Shown here: positions 12,454 through 28,045 of the stretch, piece after piece
Position numbering within the stretch: position 1 is the stretch's first letter
Layout: each line of letters opens with the position of its first letter
DNA from: Anoplopoma fimbria
Lineage: Eukaryota; Chordata; Actinopteri; Perciformes; Anoplopomatidae
NCBI RefSeq assembly: GCF_027596085.1
Contig: NC_072453.1
Coordinates: 5,124,448-5,188,447 of the forward strand
DNA: 64,000 nucleotides
Direction: 5' to 3'
Program-made: the position numbers and the translations under genes
The notes under the pieces: model-generated
Database searches by the model: none
Told to the model about the DNA's origin: nothing
Seen by the model: only the letters and a program-made list of their open reading frames with translations

Positions 12454-12993
12454 CATCTACTGTCACAGATGTAGATTTCCTATGAAATAGATAGTTTATT
12501 TTGTAAAGACAGTTCCGCAAGGGATCAAATTCCATAACGTATTTCCAGTTTTTCAACTTCCTCCCTTTGATGACATCTGATAGAGATTGGTAATAGGATA
12601 CCGAATTTGTTCCTTTATTAAGTCAGCAAGTAAAATGTATACCAAATAATTCAATAGAAAAATAAGCTAAAAACTCTGCATAAGGCGACAGACCGAAAAA
12701 GATAAGGATAAAATGATAGAAAATAAAAGGTAAATAAAATAAACCCAGTCAGACAGTGGTTTTTCTAGTCCTGATCTTTTGGGGGGGTGAAAGGGAGGGG
12801 GAGAGATAATGTAGAAAAGAGTTGATTGGACAAAAAATATAGAGTTTATGACAGCAGGGGGAGAGAGGGAAGGAGGTATAACGAATATAAAGAGAGAGAG
12901 TTAATTGGCAGGTGAGGAACACGAGACGGAGGCGGTCTGGCCGAGGAAACATTTGATCCGCAGACAGGTTGGAAACTCAAGCATCCTTCAGCG

Positions 12994-13095
12994 TATATAA
13001 GACCGAGCCAGCTGTCAGCGGGCACCACAGAGCCTTATCTATCTGCTGCTGCTGCTCTGGACCTGGAGCCCGGAGAGGACACCGAGCCAACAGCG
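12994..13095 (+). promoter_or_regulatory. TATA box and noncoding exon 1 of parvalbumin gene 3
   Basis: TATATAA at 12994-13000, followed by a 5' UTR exon of about 70 nt (start near 13025) that ends at 13095 before a GTGAGT donor. The coding exon begins after a TACAG acceptor at 14108. The exon boundaries are inferred from sequence signals only. Confidence 0.7.
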
Positions 13096-13441
13096 GTGAG
13101 TCCCGCAGATGCACCGGGGGGAAACACAGGTGTTGGCCAGGTGCGCTACCTGTCTGCTCTGTGAAGCTTGGTGGCAAGCGGAGCTAGGAGTGGAAACATA
13201 GCCTATGTTATTTTATTTTTCATTTTATGCACCTTTTAGAAATGTATAGCCTCGTCGGAAATTCTTCGTTTGTCGATCAACTGACCTTAAAAAAAAAAAC
13301 CTATCGAATAAACGAAGCTGAGCAATGAATGACTTGATAAAAGTTTTTCATAAGCTATTTAGTCAATAATAGGATTTTTTTTCAGCTCACTAAGCATATG
13401 TGATTCCTATACATTATACCTATACGATGATAAAGATATAT

Positions 13442-13445
<4 letters not shown>

Positions 13446-13488
<43 letters not shown>
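13446..13488. repeat. (TA)n microsatellite
   Basis: About 21 TA units in the first intron of parvalbumin gene 3. Confidence 0.93.
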
Positions 13489-13490
<2 letters not shown>

Positions 13491-14115
13491 ATAGGCATAT
13501 ATATTAAAACTAAATGTAACTCTTCAGGCTTTAAGGGATTGTACTAAAACTATTAGAGGAGTGGCAGAAAAGTTATGGATTTTTATTTTTACACAAGCAA
13601 GACCTTTTCTGATGCTAGATTTATATTTTTTCATTTATTATGGCGAAAATGTTTGTCTTTTTAGGAGAAGGGACCACATATTAACAACACTGTCGAGGCT
13701 TTGGCTTTTCTTTATTATTATAAAATATAAGTTCCCCCCTTTCCACCCTAATCATTTTTTACATTCCCTAAGTGCCAGTTATCTTGCCGAACCCAGCCAG
13801 TCCAATTAACTAGTTCAAGGGAAGTAAATAGCTTCAGTAATTAGGAAGCTCTGGGGAAATGAAAATTAAAACACTCATGCAGCAAGCAGAACAGCTTTTT
13901 TCAATTTGCAGAAACAATTTTAAAGTTGTGGTTTTGCTGATTCACCATGTTTTGTTTTGACAGCTTGAGCATATTTTGCAATACAAACATGACTTGCGGC
14001 TTGATGGGATCATGATATTAACCTAGATACAGCTGCAAATACAAAGGAAGTTAATCCAGCATGACACAAATAATAATACAAATATTTTCCTTTTCTTTGA
14101 ACATACAGGATCAAC

Positions 14116-15789
<1,674 letters not shown>

Positions 15790-16025
15790 GTATGATGAAG
15801 CTCAAGTCTTCAGGCCTTCAGTCCTCTCGCCCCACCTCAGGAGTCTTCTGATCCAAGCATCCATTCCTTTGTGATTTCTTTTGTTTTCTACTAAATTCTG
15901 TGTGTGCTAATTGTTTTTAAATGACCTTTTGTCCATTTAAACACAACAGGCTTTTTAGTCTTTCCTACGTGTACTTCTACGTTTTCTTTTCTGTGCACAC
16001 CCTGGATCTGTCAATGGATGAGATA

Positions 16026-16031
16026 AATAAA
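16026..16031 (+). terminator. Poly(A) signal, parvalbumin gene 3
   Basis: AATAAA about 240 nt downstream of the stop codon. Confidence 0.65.
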
Positions 16032-16049
16032 CATGTGGAAACACAAATC

Positions 16050-17061
16050 ATGTCTTTGTATTTATGTCTTCTGAAAATATGTAATATTGATAAACAAATG
16101 CTCTAAAATTATTCCTCATTCCATTTATTTGCTACAATAATGCATGTATGTACACAAATGCTAGATGATTCATCAAGAGCATAAAGAGAGCAGGGAGCAG
16201 GGAATAAGTATGGGGAATAAAGGCTTGATGGGATTATTTAAAAGTGTTGCATGTCTGAATATGCCAAAGAAAAGTTTAATTTGAAAATGAGTTTATATTC
16301 TTTTTGGATTCTATTTCCACTTGGAATTCATCTTGCAATATTTAAAAATCGTGCAATAATATAAAACAGAACATTTTATAATTATGATGTATATTATATG
16401 TTAATGTAGAGTTGCAAACAAATTACAGTTCTAAACAAAAAATCATCACTTAGTTGATCACACACAAGAGAAGCTGTAGTTCAGACTCATGTTGGTGACA
16501 ATGAAGTGCATTATTATGTTTGGTGAATTATGCATGGATCATACTAAAAGTTTAGCTATTTGAATTTAGTATTAGTTGAGTCATGGTTTTTAAAGCATTA
16601 CATTTTTATAAAGAAAATATAAGAAACATAAATTGGTTAAATGTGAACGTTTTTGTTGAGGGACGGGGAACATTTCTTTCTTAATTGAAGTTAATAGTGT
16701 CATTGGTGAAGACTCAATCCTCTTTACAAAGCGTTTCTTCAAAAACCTCACTGATAATATTGATAACTAATATTGAATTAACCCACAACATTGCATATTC
16801 AAAAGTACATTTAATAACCCAGAAGTTACTCAACTTCCCAGTTTGGACTAGGAACCTTTATTTGGCTTGGAATTCGATTGTACACGAACAGTTGAACTTG
16901 TGACACCGCGCTGTCAAAACCAGGAAGTTAAAAATGTAAAGTATTATGCGGCATCTCCATGGGCATCCCCTCTCATTGATATCATTTCCTCATGTGTTCT
17001 TTTTTGTAAACGCCCTTTCTAACCACAAGCACCTGGACGTGTTGGGTTTATGCTCTTTAAG
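16050..17061. other. Intergenic region and likely ccz1 promoter/first exon
   Basis: AT-rich sequence without genes up to about 16900. The segment 16900-17061 is less AT-rich and ends in AAG before a GTGAGT donor at 17062. This makes it a candidate noncoding first exon of ccz1, whose ATG exon follows 1.3 kb later. The start site is unknown. Confidence 0.4.
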
Positions 17062-17814
17062 GTGAGTGTTACCGTCGTGTTATTATTTTATTTATTATTT
17101 TCACTCAGCTTCCCTCCGCCTGGAGCATAACTCCAGTGCTAGCAGAGACAGCTAGCCGGCTAACTAGCTGCTCAGACTGACTTAACGTCGAACGACCGGT
17201 AACAACAGAGAGTGTAAAGACATTGAGAGGTTTCCCCTCTCTAGGTGTTAGCGTTACCTCAGCTCGCAGAGACTTAACCGGCTCTACCCCATTAGTCCTG
17301 TTGTCCAAGTTACAGTAAAATAAGTGCGCATGACAGTGACGAAATGTAATACAAGAAGCAAACAAACGTGTCCCAATGATGCAAAGGTGAAAGGTACTGT
17401 TATCCAGTACTAGTTATTCCAATACTTAATTCATGTAACGGCTTCTAGGTTACTTGGCCTTAAAGGTTTTTAACTTTACATTCAAAAAACTGCACAAGAT
17501 TGTTGTGCTTACCTGACACTTTGCAGAAATATTGCACACACACAGTGATGCATTCGTGAATCCTTAAGGAGGTAGCATGGTGCATATGCATTCTACTGCT
17601 GAAGGTTAACATTACATTAAGTTTCCAGTTTATTACTGTATGCACACCTAGCTAAAACTAATGCATTACAATACAACAGCTCTGCAATAATAACTCCTAT
17701 ACCTTCATAAAGGTTATGTGATTTTTCTTTTGTTTTTACATTCAACTTTATGTCCACTTTTTGGGCCATAGTTTGTGATGCAAATGTTTGAAATGTGATC
17801 AGTGCATCTGTAGT

Positions 17815-18000
17815 CGAGGTGGCTGTGGCTCAGGGGTTAGAGCGGGTCAGCCGTTAAACCTCAATTTTGGAGGTTTGATCTCCAGCTCCAACTGTTCCTA
17901 TGTTGAGGTCTCCTTGAGCAAGACACTGGCTGCTTCTAACATACTTAGAATATGTGAAATGCAGAGTATGAGTGTATGTATATGACAAAGGCGATAAAGT
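17815..18000 (+). mobile_element. tRNA-derived SINE, 3' degraded
   Basis: A-box-like TGGCTCAGGGGTTAG at 17826-17840 and B-box-like GGTTTGATCTCC at 17872-17883, followed by the SINE body (CTTGAGCAAGACACTG). The strand agrees with the boxes. The 3' end fades out near 18000 without a clear tail. It is not a working tRNA gene because no cloverleaf can close. Confidence 0.7.
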
Positions 18001-18344
18001 GTTCATTATTTTTATCCCTAGTATAAATGTCTTCTGTACTTCCAACTTTGACTGATGCACATCAGCTGTACTCATGTGTGTGTGTGGACCCTCTAGAAGT
18101 TAATGATTCGTATCTCTAGATTTGTCATCTGACAGTGTGATGTATTTGTCTCTGTTCTGCAGGCACACGGCATGCTAACCCATCTGTCTTTGGAGCAAAG
18201 GAAATTCGATTACACTAATGCTGATGATTAGGTGAAAGCGGACATGATTGTGTTGATACAAGGCATGATGTCTAGAGTTCTTTCAGCTTTTAACTGTGTA
18301 TCTGTTTCTGTCAACCTTCTCCTTGTGTCGGTTACAGTCCCAGA

Positions 18345-21300
18345 ATGGCTTCAGGAATGCAAGAGAAACAGTTCACACCATCCCTGCTGAACTTTTTCGT
18401 CTACAACCCCACATTTGGGCCTCGGGAAGGAGAGGTGAGGATGATTCCCAGATGAAGATATGCTAAGCACATGTTTTACAGCTGAATCAGTGTATTATGG
18501 TGATTAGGAAAACATTATGATAGTGTAATTGCTAATTCAAGATGTGTTTTTTTTAGGAAGAAAAGAAGATCTTGTTTTACCACCCAAGTGATGTGGAGAA
18601 GAATGAGAAGATCAGAAATGTGGGCCTTTGTGAGGCCATTGTTCAGTTCACAAGGTAAAGAGTTCAGTACTGTATTTGCAACAGAAGCAGATTAAAGCTA
18701 CAGCAGCATTTCCCCTAACACTTTACTGACTGGGTGGATTTTGATGTTTATTTAGCTGTCTGGCATCTTGTCAGGACTTGAGTGGATTCAAAAAGTGTCT
18801 AACATTAATTTCATGGCTTAGTTTAATTAGCTTTGTTGAGGAAAACCCAAAAGTTCAATTTCTTTGAACCTGAGGTATAACAGAATAGGGAAATGTTGCA
18901 ATAAGTGGCCTGACACACACTGATGCATATCTAACGCCTGTAAAAGCACAAAAGCGATCCTCTTGGTTGGGTGTGTCTACTTTGTTTTCACGTCGTGTCT
19001 TCTATCTTTCAGGACTTTCTGTCCAACCAAACCAGCTAAATCCCTGCACACACAGAAGAACCGTCAGTTTTTCTTTGAGCCCGAGGACAATTTCTGGATA
19101 GTCATGGTATTTTAAAGGCTTACATGTACATCACTTGTTCAGTATTTAATCTGTTTGTTTAGAGACTTTGTTCACCTTCTGTGGAATGTAGTTTTGCTAA
19201 TCCGTTTTATCTGCCATTTATTTACATATTTCAAATTCCTTCCTCAGGTGGTTCGAAACCCAATGATTGAGAAACCAAACAAAGATGGTAAACCTCCCAC
19301 AGTAGAATATCAGGAAGAGGAAATACTTGTGAGTATGGAGAGATACTCATCAACATCTGTCTTTCTTACATTCATCAGTTAAGAGTTGTACTTAACTGGC
19401 ACTCTTGACTCTGCAGGACACTGTTTATGGTGCAGTGGTAAGGCAATGCTACAGTATGTACAAGGTGAGTTTCGGTATGTTTTAGAATCTGTTTTTCATT
19501 TTCCTCTTCTTCTAAAAGCAATATAATAACACCTCTGCAGTACCTCAGACTTCCCAGTTCAAGGCTTCTTGTTGATGCCAAAAGAAGCATCTTGTAACAG
19601 TGATCCCTTTCCTTGTGCTGTAGCTCTTCAATGGTACGTTTGGCAGAGCAATGGAAGCCGGCGGGGTGGAGCTGCTAATTCAGAAGCTTGAAAAGTTCTT
19701 CTACAGGGTAAAATCCTTTTTTCTAAGTAGATATGTTTTTTTTTTACACACTCTCTACCAAGGTGTTCATAAAGTAAAAGTCAGTTAAGCCTCAAAGTCT
19801 GTGTTTTTCAAAAGGTCTGCTCTCCATTGATGATAAATGGACATTGTTTCTTTGTAGAAACTCACTTGGGAAAGCGGTTGAAAAGATGCTTGGTGTCATG
19901 GCTTATTATTTGATAACGATCTGTTTACATTAGCTCCCTTTGCCTCAATGCCGGAGGGACTCGGCTCCAAGCGTTAATGTTTATTTGAAAGTATAAAAAA
20001 TTCATTTGTAATTAAGGAACGCCCTTCTTAAGTTAACACAGGCTTCCCTCTTCCCCATGTAACCCAAAGACAGAGAGAAAGAGAGAGGCTGTGGTGTGGG
20101 TGTCAGAGGTTGAATGTCAGGATGATGCAAGCGTCTCTACAGAGCATCAGTCAGAGAGTTTCTTATTCCTCTGTCTTTATTGCACTGTAAGCAAGCCCGT
20201 TATAGGTGGGTAAGCTAACCCCTTTCTTCTTTCCCTTCTCCTGTGTCTCTGGGCTGTCTCCCGTTATTTTTCGGCGTTGTTGTGCGCCTGCTTGTGTTTC
20301 CAGTATCTTCAGACTCTCCACTTGCAGTCCTGCGACTTACTGGACGTATTCAGTGGCATCAGCTTCTTCCCACTGGACAAGATGACCTACCTGAAGATCC
20401 AGTCCTTCGTCAACAGAGTGGAGGAGAGCCTAAGTCTGATCAAATACACGGCCTTCCTGTATAACGACCAGCTTATCTGGTACGGACTGAACGCGTGTGC
20501 GTGTGTCCTTGTCCTTAAAATCCACCCGTGGATTTGTTAATGTGGGGCTCAACCTTGTACAACCCTGCATATATTTGCAACCATGCACCATTGTATAATC
20601 CAAGCTTTGACATCTACAAACACATCGGGGTATGCTAGATAAACAGAGTTGGCTCTAAACACGACCTGTAATCCTCTTTGGCGTTAATGTGCCCCATGAC
20701 ATGTCATTGCCTTTTAATTGTACTGAGGTGTGTGTGAGAGCACGGAGGATTACATGATTCCTAATGAAATGATTTGAAAGCAGTATGATCTTTCATCGTG
20801 AACCGTCACTGGACAAATTGGGAGGAGACGTTTAATTATTGTCCAAATTAAGCGGTATTCCTCTGGAGTATTCATTAAAGTGTAATTACAGTCAGGAGAC
20901 ACTTGCCCATGATGCATGACCCAATTTACAACACACTAAGAAAAAAAAAATACTGTACACAGCCACATCTTTTGTTGTGCATTGAATGTGGTATAATGCT
21001 GTTATTGTTGGGACTGTAGGAGCGGACTGGAACAAGATGATATGAGGATCCTGTACAAGTACCTGACCACCTCGCTGTTCCCCAGACACTCTGAACCAGA
21101 GGTGAGGAGGTGGGGGTGCTGCCGGTGCACAAGGACAGATAAAGTGAATAGGTTAAGGAAGTGGGGGAAGAAAAATGGAGCATGAAATGAAAGGAAAAAG
21201 GAGCAAGGGATGTTTTTGTAGGACAGAGGAAAGAGGCTCACTGCTCTCTACCTGCTCCTAGAAAACCATTGCAAAACATATCTGTTATAAAGACAAGACA

Positions 21301-24300
21301 TAGTGTGTTCCCCCTAATATGCTTGCCCTTGATATAAAAATGTAATGTGATCAATATGGTTTTTAATATTCATGATCCAGACAGAGCGTATAAGACTACT
21401 GGCCTTAATATGAACTCTGAATATTACATTCAAAGCCAGGCCATTCATTTTCACTCTAATCCTTTGTCCTTCTTTTCTATCTGTCGTATTTCAGTTGGCT
21501 GGCCGGGACTCTCCTCTGAGGCCAGAGGTCGCAGGGAATCTGTTGCACTATGGGAGGTACGTCGCTGGTCCCATGTGTCTGTATCTGTGAACCTGCTTCC
21601 TCTGAAGAGGGTAGGAGGAAATAATAGTATCTATGCGTGTCAAAAAGCATAATGTGGAAGTTGGCAAGAGTGTTTGAATATGCGTGCCTGTCTTTGTGGT
21701 TTTGACCAACTGACTTAATACATTGTTCGCAGTCAACCGAATTATTTAAGGAAACACCCTTGGCTAACACCCGTTTAAGGAAGACAGCAGGAGGAAGATT
21801 ATTACTGCCGCTGCAGTGTGCAAATGGACTTTTTTGTCCATTTTCAGTACACATATGTAAGAAGAGAAAGTTTACTCAGGAGTTTGCGGTCTGACAAAAC
21901 ATGCATCTGCATAATGATTGAAGTAACTAGTTCCTGAAGGTGAATTGAGACGCTGCAGTAGTCCAAGACTGACTCCTGGTGCCCTATCCTGGGACAGGAA
22001 ACACAGCTTTAAAGCTCTAACTGGAAAACACACCAGAATATAAAGAGTATTTGATGAGGGCCAGAAAAAGCTGTTACAACTAGTAACTAGCCTAAAAGTA
22101 AGATATACAAATGAAAACATCCACGCAGGCAAAGCTACACAGTAGAGGAGCAAGTAACCACACATAGTCATGTCTTCCAATGGTTCCACTTAATGTTAAG
22201 TGGCATACTTGGTATCCCGTGCATCAACAGCACAATGAAATCCTTGTTCTGTTTGTGATCTCATCTTTTGGATCTGGCAAGAAGAAAGTGAGGGGTCAAC
22301 AGCTTCTGGTCCATTTTTAGAATAGAGAAAATGAATCTCTTAGTTCTGTTGCGTCAAGTATGCTAATTACTTAATAAGGTCTGGTTCCGTTCATCCCACA
22401 CGTTGGTTCTAGATATCTAGACAGCGAGAGGCTCTGTTGTTGTGAAATTTGGTATGAATATTCATGGCACCCAGATGATGATTCATCCCCATTTTGGAAA
22501 CCCCTGTACTTTCCTCTACTGCCACCATCAGGCCAAACCTTCCACCTTGAGCAACACTTAGATCCATTACATGGTGTCATAAGAAAATAAGATAAAGACT
22601 TCCCTGCAATTTGCAATTTGCTTAGCTACTCAGGATAACCTGATAAAGAATCTAGAGCTGAAAAGATATGTCAGTTGACTAAATGCCAATACTTTTGAAG
22701 TGCTTTTTGACTAAAAAAATTAAAAACAATCCACTTGTTCCTGCTTTTGTTTTGGTTCCAAATGGGAATATTTCATGATTTCTAACTCTACAGTTATGTT
22801 GTTTTGAATATCTTTGGGATTTGAAGTGTTGGTTGAACTAAACAAGGCATTCAAACACAGAACATTTGGTCCAGGGTAACATTGATTTGACATTTTACAC
22901 TATTTTCTCTATGCGATAAATTAAGGATTAATTGAGAAAAACAATTGAAGCCCCAGATTAATTGGACAACTCTCGCCTTTTCCTGAGTAGTCTTAAACCA
23001 AAGTGTTGGGGAAACTAAAATGTTGACCTGCTGATGGTGCTAGAGGGAATAGTCAGTGAACAAGCAGTAGGCTTCATCCTTTGTGGGGAAACATTAATTT
23101 CATGCCAATCCATCCGATAGTTGTTGACATGGTAGACATCTTATAAAATGAAAGATTCGAATGAAATTTGCTGAGTGCATCTATGCTCCCAAGAAGATAA
23201 ACTTTTGACATATTCTACATTTAGGCTCTTCTTTCCAGCATCACAGCCTGTCAGGGTAGTGATCCTTTTGATTTTTAGTCTCTCAGACATCGGTTTTGAC
23301 TTTCAGTCCCGTTCTTGGAATATTAACCCAGCCCCTAACCCCTCCGTCCTCTCCAGGTTTTTGACAGGACCTACTAATCTCAAAGATCCAGAGGCCAAAT
23401 TCCGATTTCCCAAAATATTTGTCAGCACAGAGGACGGCTATGAGGAGCTGCATCTGATTGTATATAAGGTAAGGGAGAGTAAATGTGATGTGATCTGCCA
23501 TGTCATGACAGACTACAGGCTTAATCATTCATACCCAAACAGGAGTTTTTTAATGTATTAAAGTAGTGGGGAAGTTGTTATTCATTTTTTAGAATGATTT
23601 TTATAATCTGTGATTATTTTCCACTGCTCTATCAAACGATATGGATTTTTGGGGATTAGACAGCTACATTTTTAAAATGATGAAGTACATCCTACGTTGG
23701 TCATCATTACATTAATGTAATTTCTAACCTGTGTGACCTTGATTCCAGGCGATGAGCGCTGCAACTTGTTTTATGATCAGTGGTAAGTGTGCACCGTCAC
23801 CCACCTACTGTTCTAACAGTTAAGGTTGTAGCCATCTGTCACTCTCTTTCTCTTGGTTGATGTTTAAAAACAAAGTTCTATTATTTTGGTGTTTTCTAGT
23901 ATGTATGCCATTTTAGTGCTCTTTTAAAGCTGGAATATTTTTTTTTCTCAGCTCATGTCCCATAATGTCTGACTTTCTTCTCTCCTCCATCTCTTTCCAG
24001 CCTCTGTGGAGCTGACGAGGGACTTCTGCGAACAGCTCGACGGCTTAGTGGGCCCTCAACTTACTTTGCTGGCATCTGACATATGTGAACAGTTCACAGT
24101 TAACCGCAGGATATCAGGGTCAGTTAAGAATCCACCACTCTCCTAATTACCAATTTACCACCCTCTGAAGAGGACTTTGTCTTTAAGATACTGTCCGTCG
24201 TTAAACAGTTCTTTATTTAAATTGGTTTACGTCATTTACATCATTGATAACACAAGACAAGCTTTTAAAGCTAGAATGATTTACAGGAGCATTCAGATGA

Positions 24301-26780
24301 ACTTGCAGTGTAAGGAACACTGTGTAACTATAGCAGCCCGGTTTCCTGTGTCTAAATCTTGTCTTGTGTTTTCTTCTTACTCTCCATACTCTCTTGTTGC
24401 TGCTGAAAAGTAATAATTTATGTCATTAACAAATTTTCTTCTGCCAATTGTTTAATTTAGTAAGTGTTAAGAAATGGTGAAAATTGACCATCATATGTTC
24501 ACATTTGAGAAGATGGAAATAGCGAAATTTAAATGACTTGAGGATTTATCATTAAAGAGATCAGTTATCAATAAAATGATTAGTTAATTGACAGACAAAT
24601 AATCCACTATTCTTTTAAAGAAAGAAATTGTTTTAGAATTTTTTTCAAGTAAAAATACCAAATATTCCCATGTTTCCTCATTTGAGCTGGAATTGATACT
24701 TTTATTTATCTAATTTGATAGTGAACTAAATATTTTTGGGGTTTTTGAGTGTTGTTCGGGTTAGGGAATTGCGATGTTTCTTTCCACTCTATTCCGCAAT
24801 TCTTAGTCCAATCAATTAATAATTTTAGCACTACTTCATATACAGGCGATAAACTGCTTCCAGAATGTAGCATCAGGGCAGAGGACAAAGCCATTTAAAC
24901 TATCAGTGTCATCTTGTCCGAAAAAAACATTTCTTGCCTTAATCAAAAGTTTAATTCTGCAATTCATTATAGTAGCCATGTTGTTTGTCGTCAACCCTTT
25001 GTATTTAGTCTGCCTAGTTGGCAGCGTAGTGGAGACTCTAACGGAGACTCTAATACCATTGGATATTGTCAGGGCACTACTTGGAGGTAATTCAAGCAGC
25101 AGAGCTTTAAAGACTGGCATCCTGACCCACTCTCCTTTAACCCCAGCGCTTAGATTCAGATACGTCCTCGTCTGTAATCCAAGACTGGACTCCCTGACCC
25201 AGGCAATTTGATGGGCTACATTTTAAATCACCCCAGTGAAAAATCCACTGAATAAATAATGCCGTCCCAAATTCCTCGGCTGACATTGAGGTCTGTGTAC
25301 CGATTTGGCCTGGTGTAACTGTAAATAATTAGAGGCAGCATAGATAAGAATCTGTTGTATGGCCTGTTTGAATAAATACCCACACTTCTCCAGAGATGAT
25401 ACCACAGTAGCATTTTCAAGCTGTGATAATAACAGTGTCCTCAGCTCACTTTAATGTGGGTGGAGTAGGCTTAATTTAAAAGCACAACTTGCCTTTTATT
25501 GGATATTATCATCCAAATGGATTTGGCTTACTGTATCATTTATTAATAATGAGTGTTTTCCCCAGAGACACCCACTGTGTAAAATAACTTTAAAGGATTG
25601 TGTGGGCCAAGAATTATATTTTAATGTATCCTTTCTTTCATTTTGTGTCCATTAAGTCCAGAGAAGGAGCCCCAGTTTAAATTCATCTACTTCAACCACA
25701 TGAACCTGGCGGAGAAGAGCACCATCCACATGAGGAAGACTGCCAGTGTTTGCCTCACCTCTGTCCACCCTGACCTCATGAAGATCCTGGGAGACATCAA
25801 CTGTGACTTCGCCAGGTACAGCAGAGAACGTTGGCTTTGTTGATCTGTGTCTATTTCATCTTGAGCGAATGCGTCCAGACATTTGTTCAATAAAATGTTA
25901 CAGTGACTGACCACAAATCATCATCATCCAAGCATAAACCAAATAGTAGACCTAAAACTCTCTTCAGCTCTGAACATCATCTGGGCAGTGTTTTCAGATT
26001 TCACAAACCCAGGAAAGAAAATATATAAAACTACAAACTTTCTCTTTGATATCAGCACATCTATGTCGCTCCCTTTTGAAGCAGTCATGAGACTGTAGTC
26101 ATGTGAGAATTCCACATAGTAGCATTAGTTTTTTTTGGCATTTATCCCAGTTTCACTATCGGTTCCTCATTAAGTGCAGATGTTGTGTAGTTGCTGCTTG
26201 GCAGCACAATCAAAACATGATCACACTGCTATTTGTGTCATTAAATATTGAAATATAAGTCCTTTTGTGTGTTCACTAATATAAAATATAATGTTTTAGT
26301 TTTTCAACTAAGAACCTGTGTGTCATTTTGGACAATTATATAACTTTTTTAATGAAATTTTGTGGTCTGTGTAGGTATTTAATCTTAGAAGAGCAGTTGC
26401 CCTTGAATACAAAGAGCCTGCTGTAGTTACCTTTATTTGATGGTGCTTAATGTTTTTTCTTTCTTGCTCCCAGGGTTGATGAAGATGAAGAAATCATCGT
26501 AAAGGCAATGACAGACTACTGGGTAGTCGGCAAGAAGTCAGACCAGAGAGAACTGTATGTGATCCTCAATCAGAAGAACGCCAACCTGATCGAAGTAAAC
26601 GGTATGTCTCCACCACCTGGCGATGAGTAAAACTGTGTCATTACCGTCAAACACAATAGACAATCTGCCTTGATACTTAATCTCTTCTTTACCCTTAATG
26701 ACCTTTGTCTTTTCTTCTCTACAGAGGAAGTTAAGAGGCTTTGTGCGACGCAGTTCAACAACATTTTCTTTTTGGACTGA
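18345..26780 (+). CDS. ccz1: Vacuolar fusion protein Ccz1
   Basis: Subunit of the Mon1-Ccz1 complex, the exchange factor that loads GTP onto Rab7 on late endosomes and drives endosome/autophagosome-lysosome fusion. Fifteen coding exons: 18345-18434, 18557-18654, 19013-19106, 19248-19328, 19417-19464, 19624-19707, 20304-20479, 21020-21101, 21495-21556, 23357-23468, 23749-23782, 24001-24118, 25657-25815, 26474-26601, 26725-26780. All phases fit and yield 473 residues (human protein about 482). Recognisable blocks are FFVYNPTFGPREG near the N-terminus (start of the first longin domain), LHLQSCDLLD, SFFPLDKMTYLKIQSF, and a C-terminus ending CATQFNNIFFLD. There is no signal peptide or membrane segment. 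The N-terminus is shorter than in mammals, which have an Ala/Gly-rich extension. The oncomodulin-like gene lies upstream and dlgap5 downstream. Confidence 0.97.
22990..23125. repeat. Fragment of a common teleost interspersed repeat
   Basis: Contains 'gttgacctgctgatggtgc' and 'ccaatccatccgatagttg', which I recognise as part of a repeat widespread in spiny-rayed fish. It appears to be a downstream part of the same family as 37165-37400. It lies in ccz1 intron 9. Confidence 0.6.
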
Positions 26781-26883
26781 TGGAGCTGTCAGACGGAGGC
26801 TGTTTCACCACACTAAATCTGTCAGTGTTGCAGGGTATCATGACAGCATCAGCGTAATGCAATAATTGCATTGTAAAATAACA

Positions 26884-26889
26884 AATAAA
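26884..26889 (+). terminator. Poly(A) signal, ccz1
   Basis: AATAAA 104 nt after the ccz1 stop codon. Confidence 0.75.
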
Positions 26890-26899
26890 AAGTCAAAGC

Positions 26900-27590
26900 T
26901 TTCTAACCAAGTTTGTTTTTAATTTAACCTATAAGATTGTAATTTTCACTTGTAATTAAATGTAAATCCAGATTTTTACTGTATATGTACTTTATTTTAT
27001 TTCATTTTCTTTGTACATACTTGTAGGATTATGTTGACTGTTCATTTAGATTTTGTTGTGCTTTTTTTTATGAACACAACATTACAATGTCTCAAATTAT
27101 TTTATAAACTGATATGCACAGAACAGTTCACTCTAGGTTTCTTTGATGATCAGTCATAGTTTGAAAACAAGATGTCATCATGTCAAAAGCATTGTGGTTT
27201 GTACCCGACTGTGCTATCTTTAAATAAATTAAGGAGTCATTTTACTTGGTGTAAGATAGTTCTTTTTTTAGTTGAAGATGCTCAAAAAGTAAAAGCTTTA
27301 GGCAGTCGTCCAAATAGCGACATTGGAGATAATTTATTAAACAGTTGGACAGCATCCATTTACTTACACACAATTTGTAAAGCTGCTTTTGTGGTGGGCT
27401 TCCTTTGAAGGGATCTTGCCTTTTTTTTTGTGCTTTATAGCAATCATTTCTGCATTTAAATATGAAAAACAACCAAAGAAGTAATTTGAGGATTTACCTA
27501 AAATCATTTAAACTGCAGGCGTTGGAACATGGCAAGGATCATGGATATTAACTGTTTCAGGACCCGATTGGATCATTTTTTGGGAGCCCA
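26900..27590. other. Intergenic region between ccz1 and the L2 fragment
   Basis: AT-rich sequence; I see no gene, RNA or repeat family that I can name. Confidence 0.5.
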
Positions 27591-27975
27591 GTATTCTGAG
27601 AAGGCCATTCTCAGGTAAACTTTTTTCTGTCCTGGCCCCACAGTGGTGGAATGAACTCCCCACTGACGTCAGGACAGCAGAGTCGCTGCCCATCTTTCGG
27701 CGCAGGCTGAAAACTCACCTCTTCAAGAAGTACTACCCTGAGCCTTCCACTTAGCACTTATTATATTCATATTAGTTTGTTGCACTTATTATATTCATAT
27801 TAGTTTGTTGCACTGTACTTTTGCTCTGGATTATGCTTTTAGATGCTTGTTTAAGAAAGGAGATGCACTTATGACTTCTGGTGACTAGCAGTTCTCTTGA
27901 ATACCTATGTTGAATACACTTATTGTAAGTCGCTTTGGATAAAAGCGTCTGCTAAATGACTGTAATGTAATGTCA
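27590..27975 (+). mobile_element. 3' end of an L2-type LINE: ORF2 C-terminus plus tail
   Basis: From about 27630 to the TAG at 27752-27754 the frame reads SVLAPQWWNELPTDVRTAES and on to RRLKTHLFKKYYPEPST. This is the typical C-terminal end of L2-clade reverse transcriptase ORFs. Two identical 28-bp units follow at 27755-27810. The 3' tail with AAGTCGCTTTGGATAAAAGC and TAATG repeats ends near 27975. It is a 5'-truncated, dead copy; the left border is approximate. Confidence 0.85.
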
Positions 27976-28045
27976 TGTAAATCACAGACAGAAAGAGCAG
28001 ACCTTGATCAAATGAAACTCTTTAATTGTCCCTTCTCACTCCAAG

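Noticed and set aside
17815..17890. tRNA gene
   Set aside because: A and B boxes are present, but the sequence cannot fold into a cloverleaf with closed stems and continues into a SINE body.
24836..25211. Overlapping open frames on both strands in a ccz1 intron
   Set aside because: No similarity to any family I know and no splice signals in phase with ccz1.
27172..27472. Open frames between ccz1 and the L2 fragment
   Set aside because: Short, AT-rich, on both strands, and without domain or promoter evidence.
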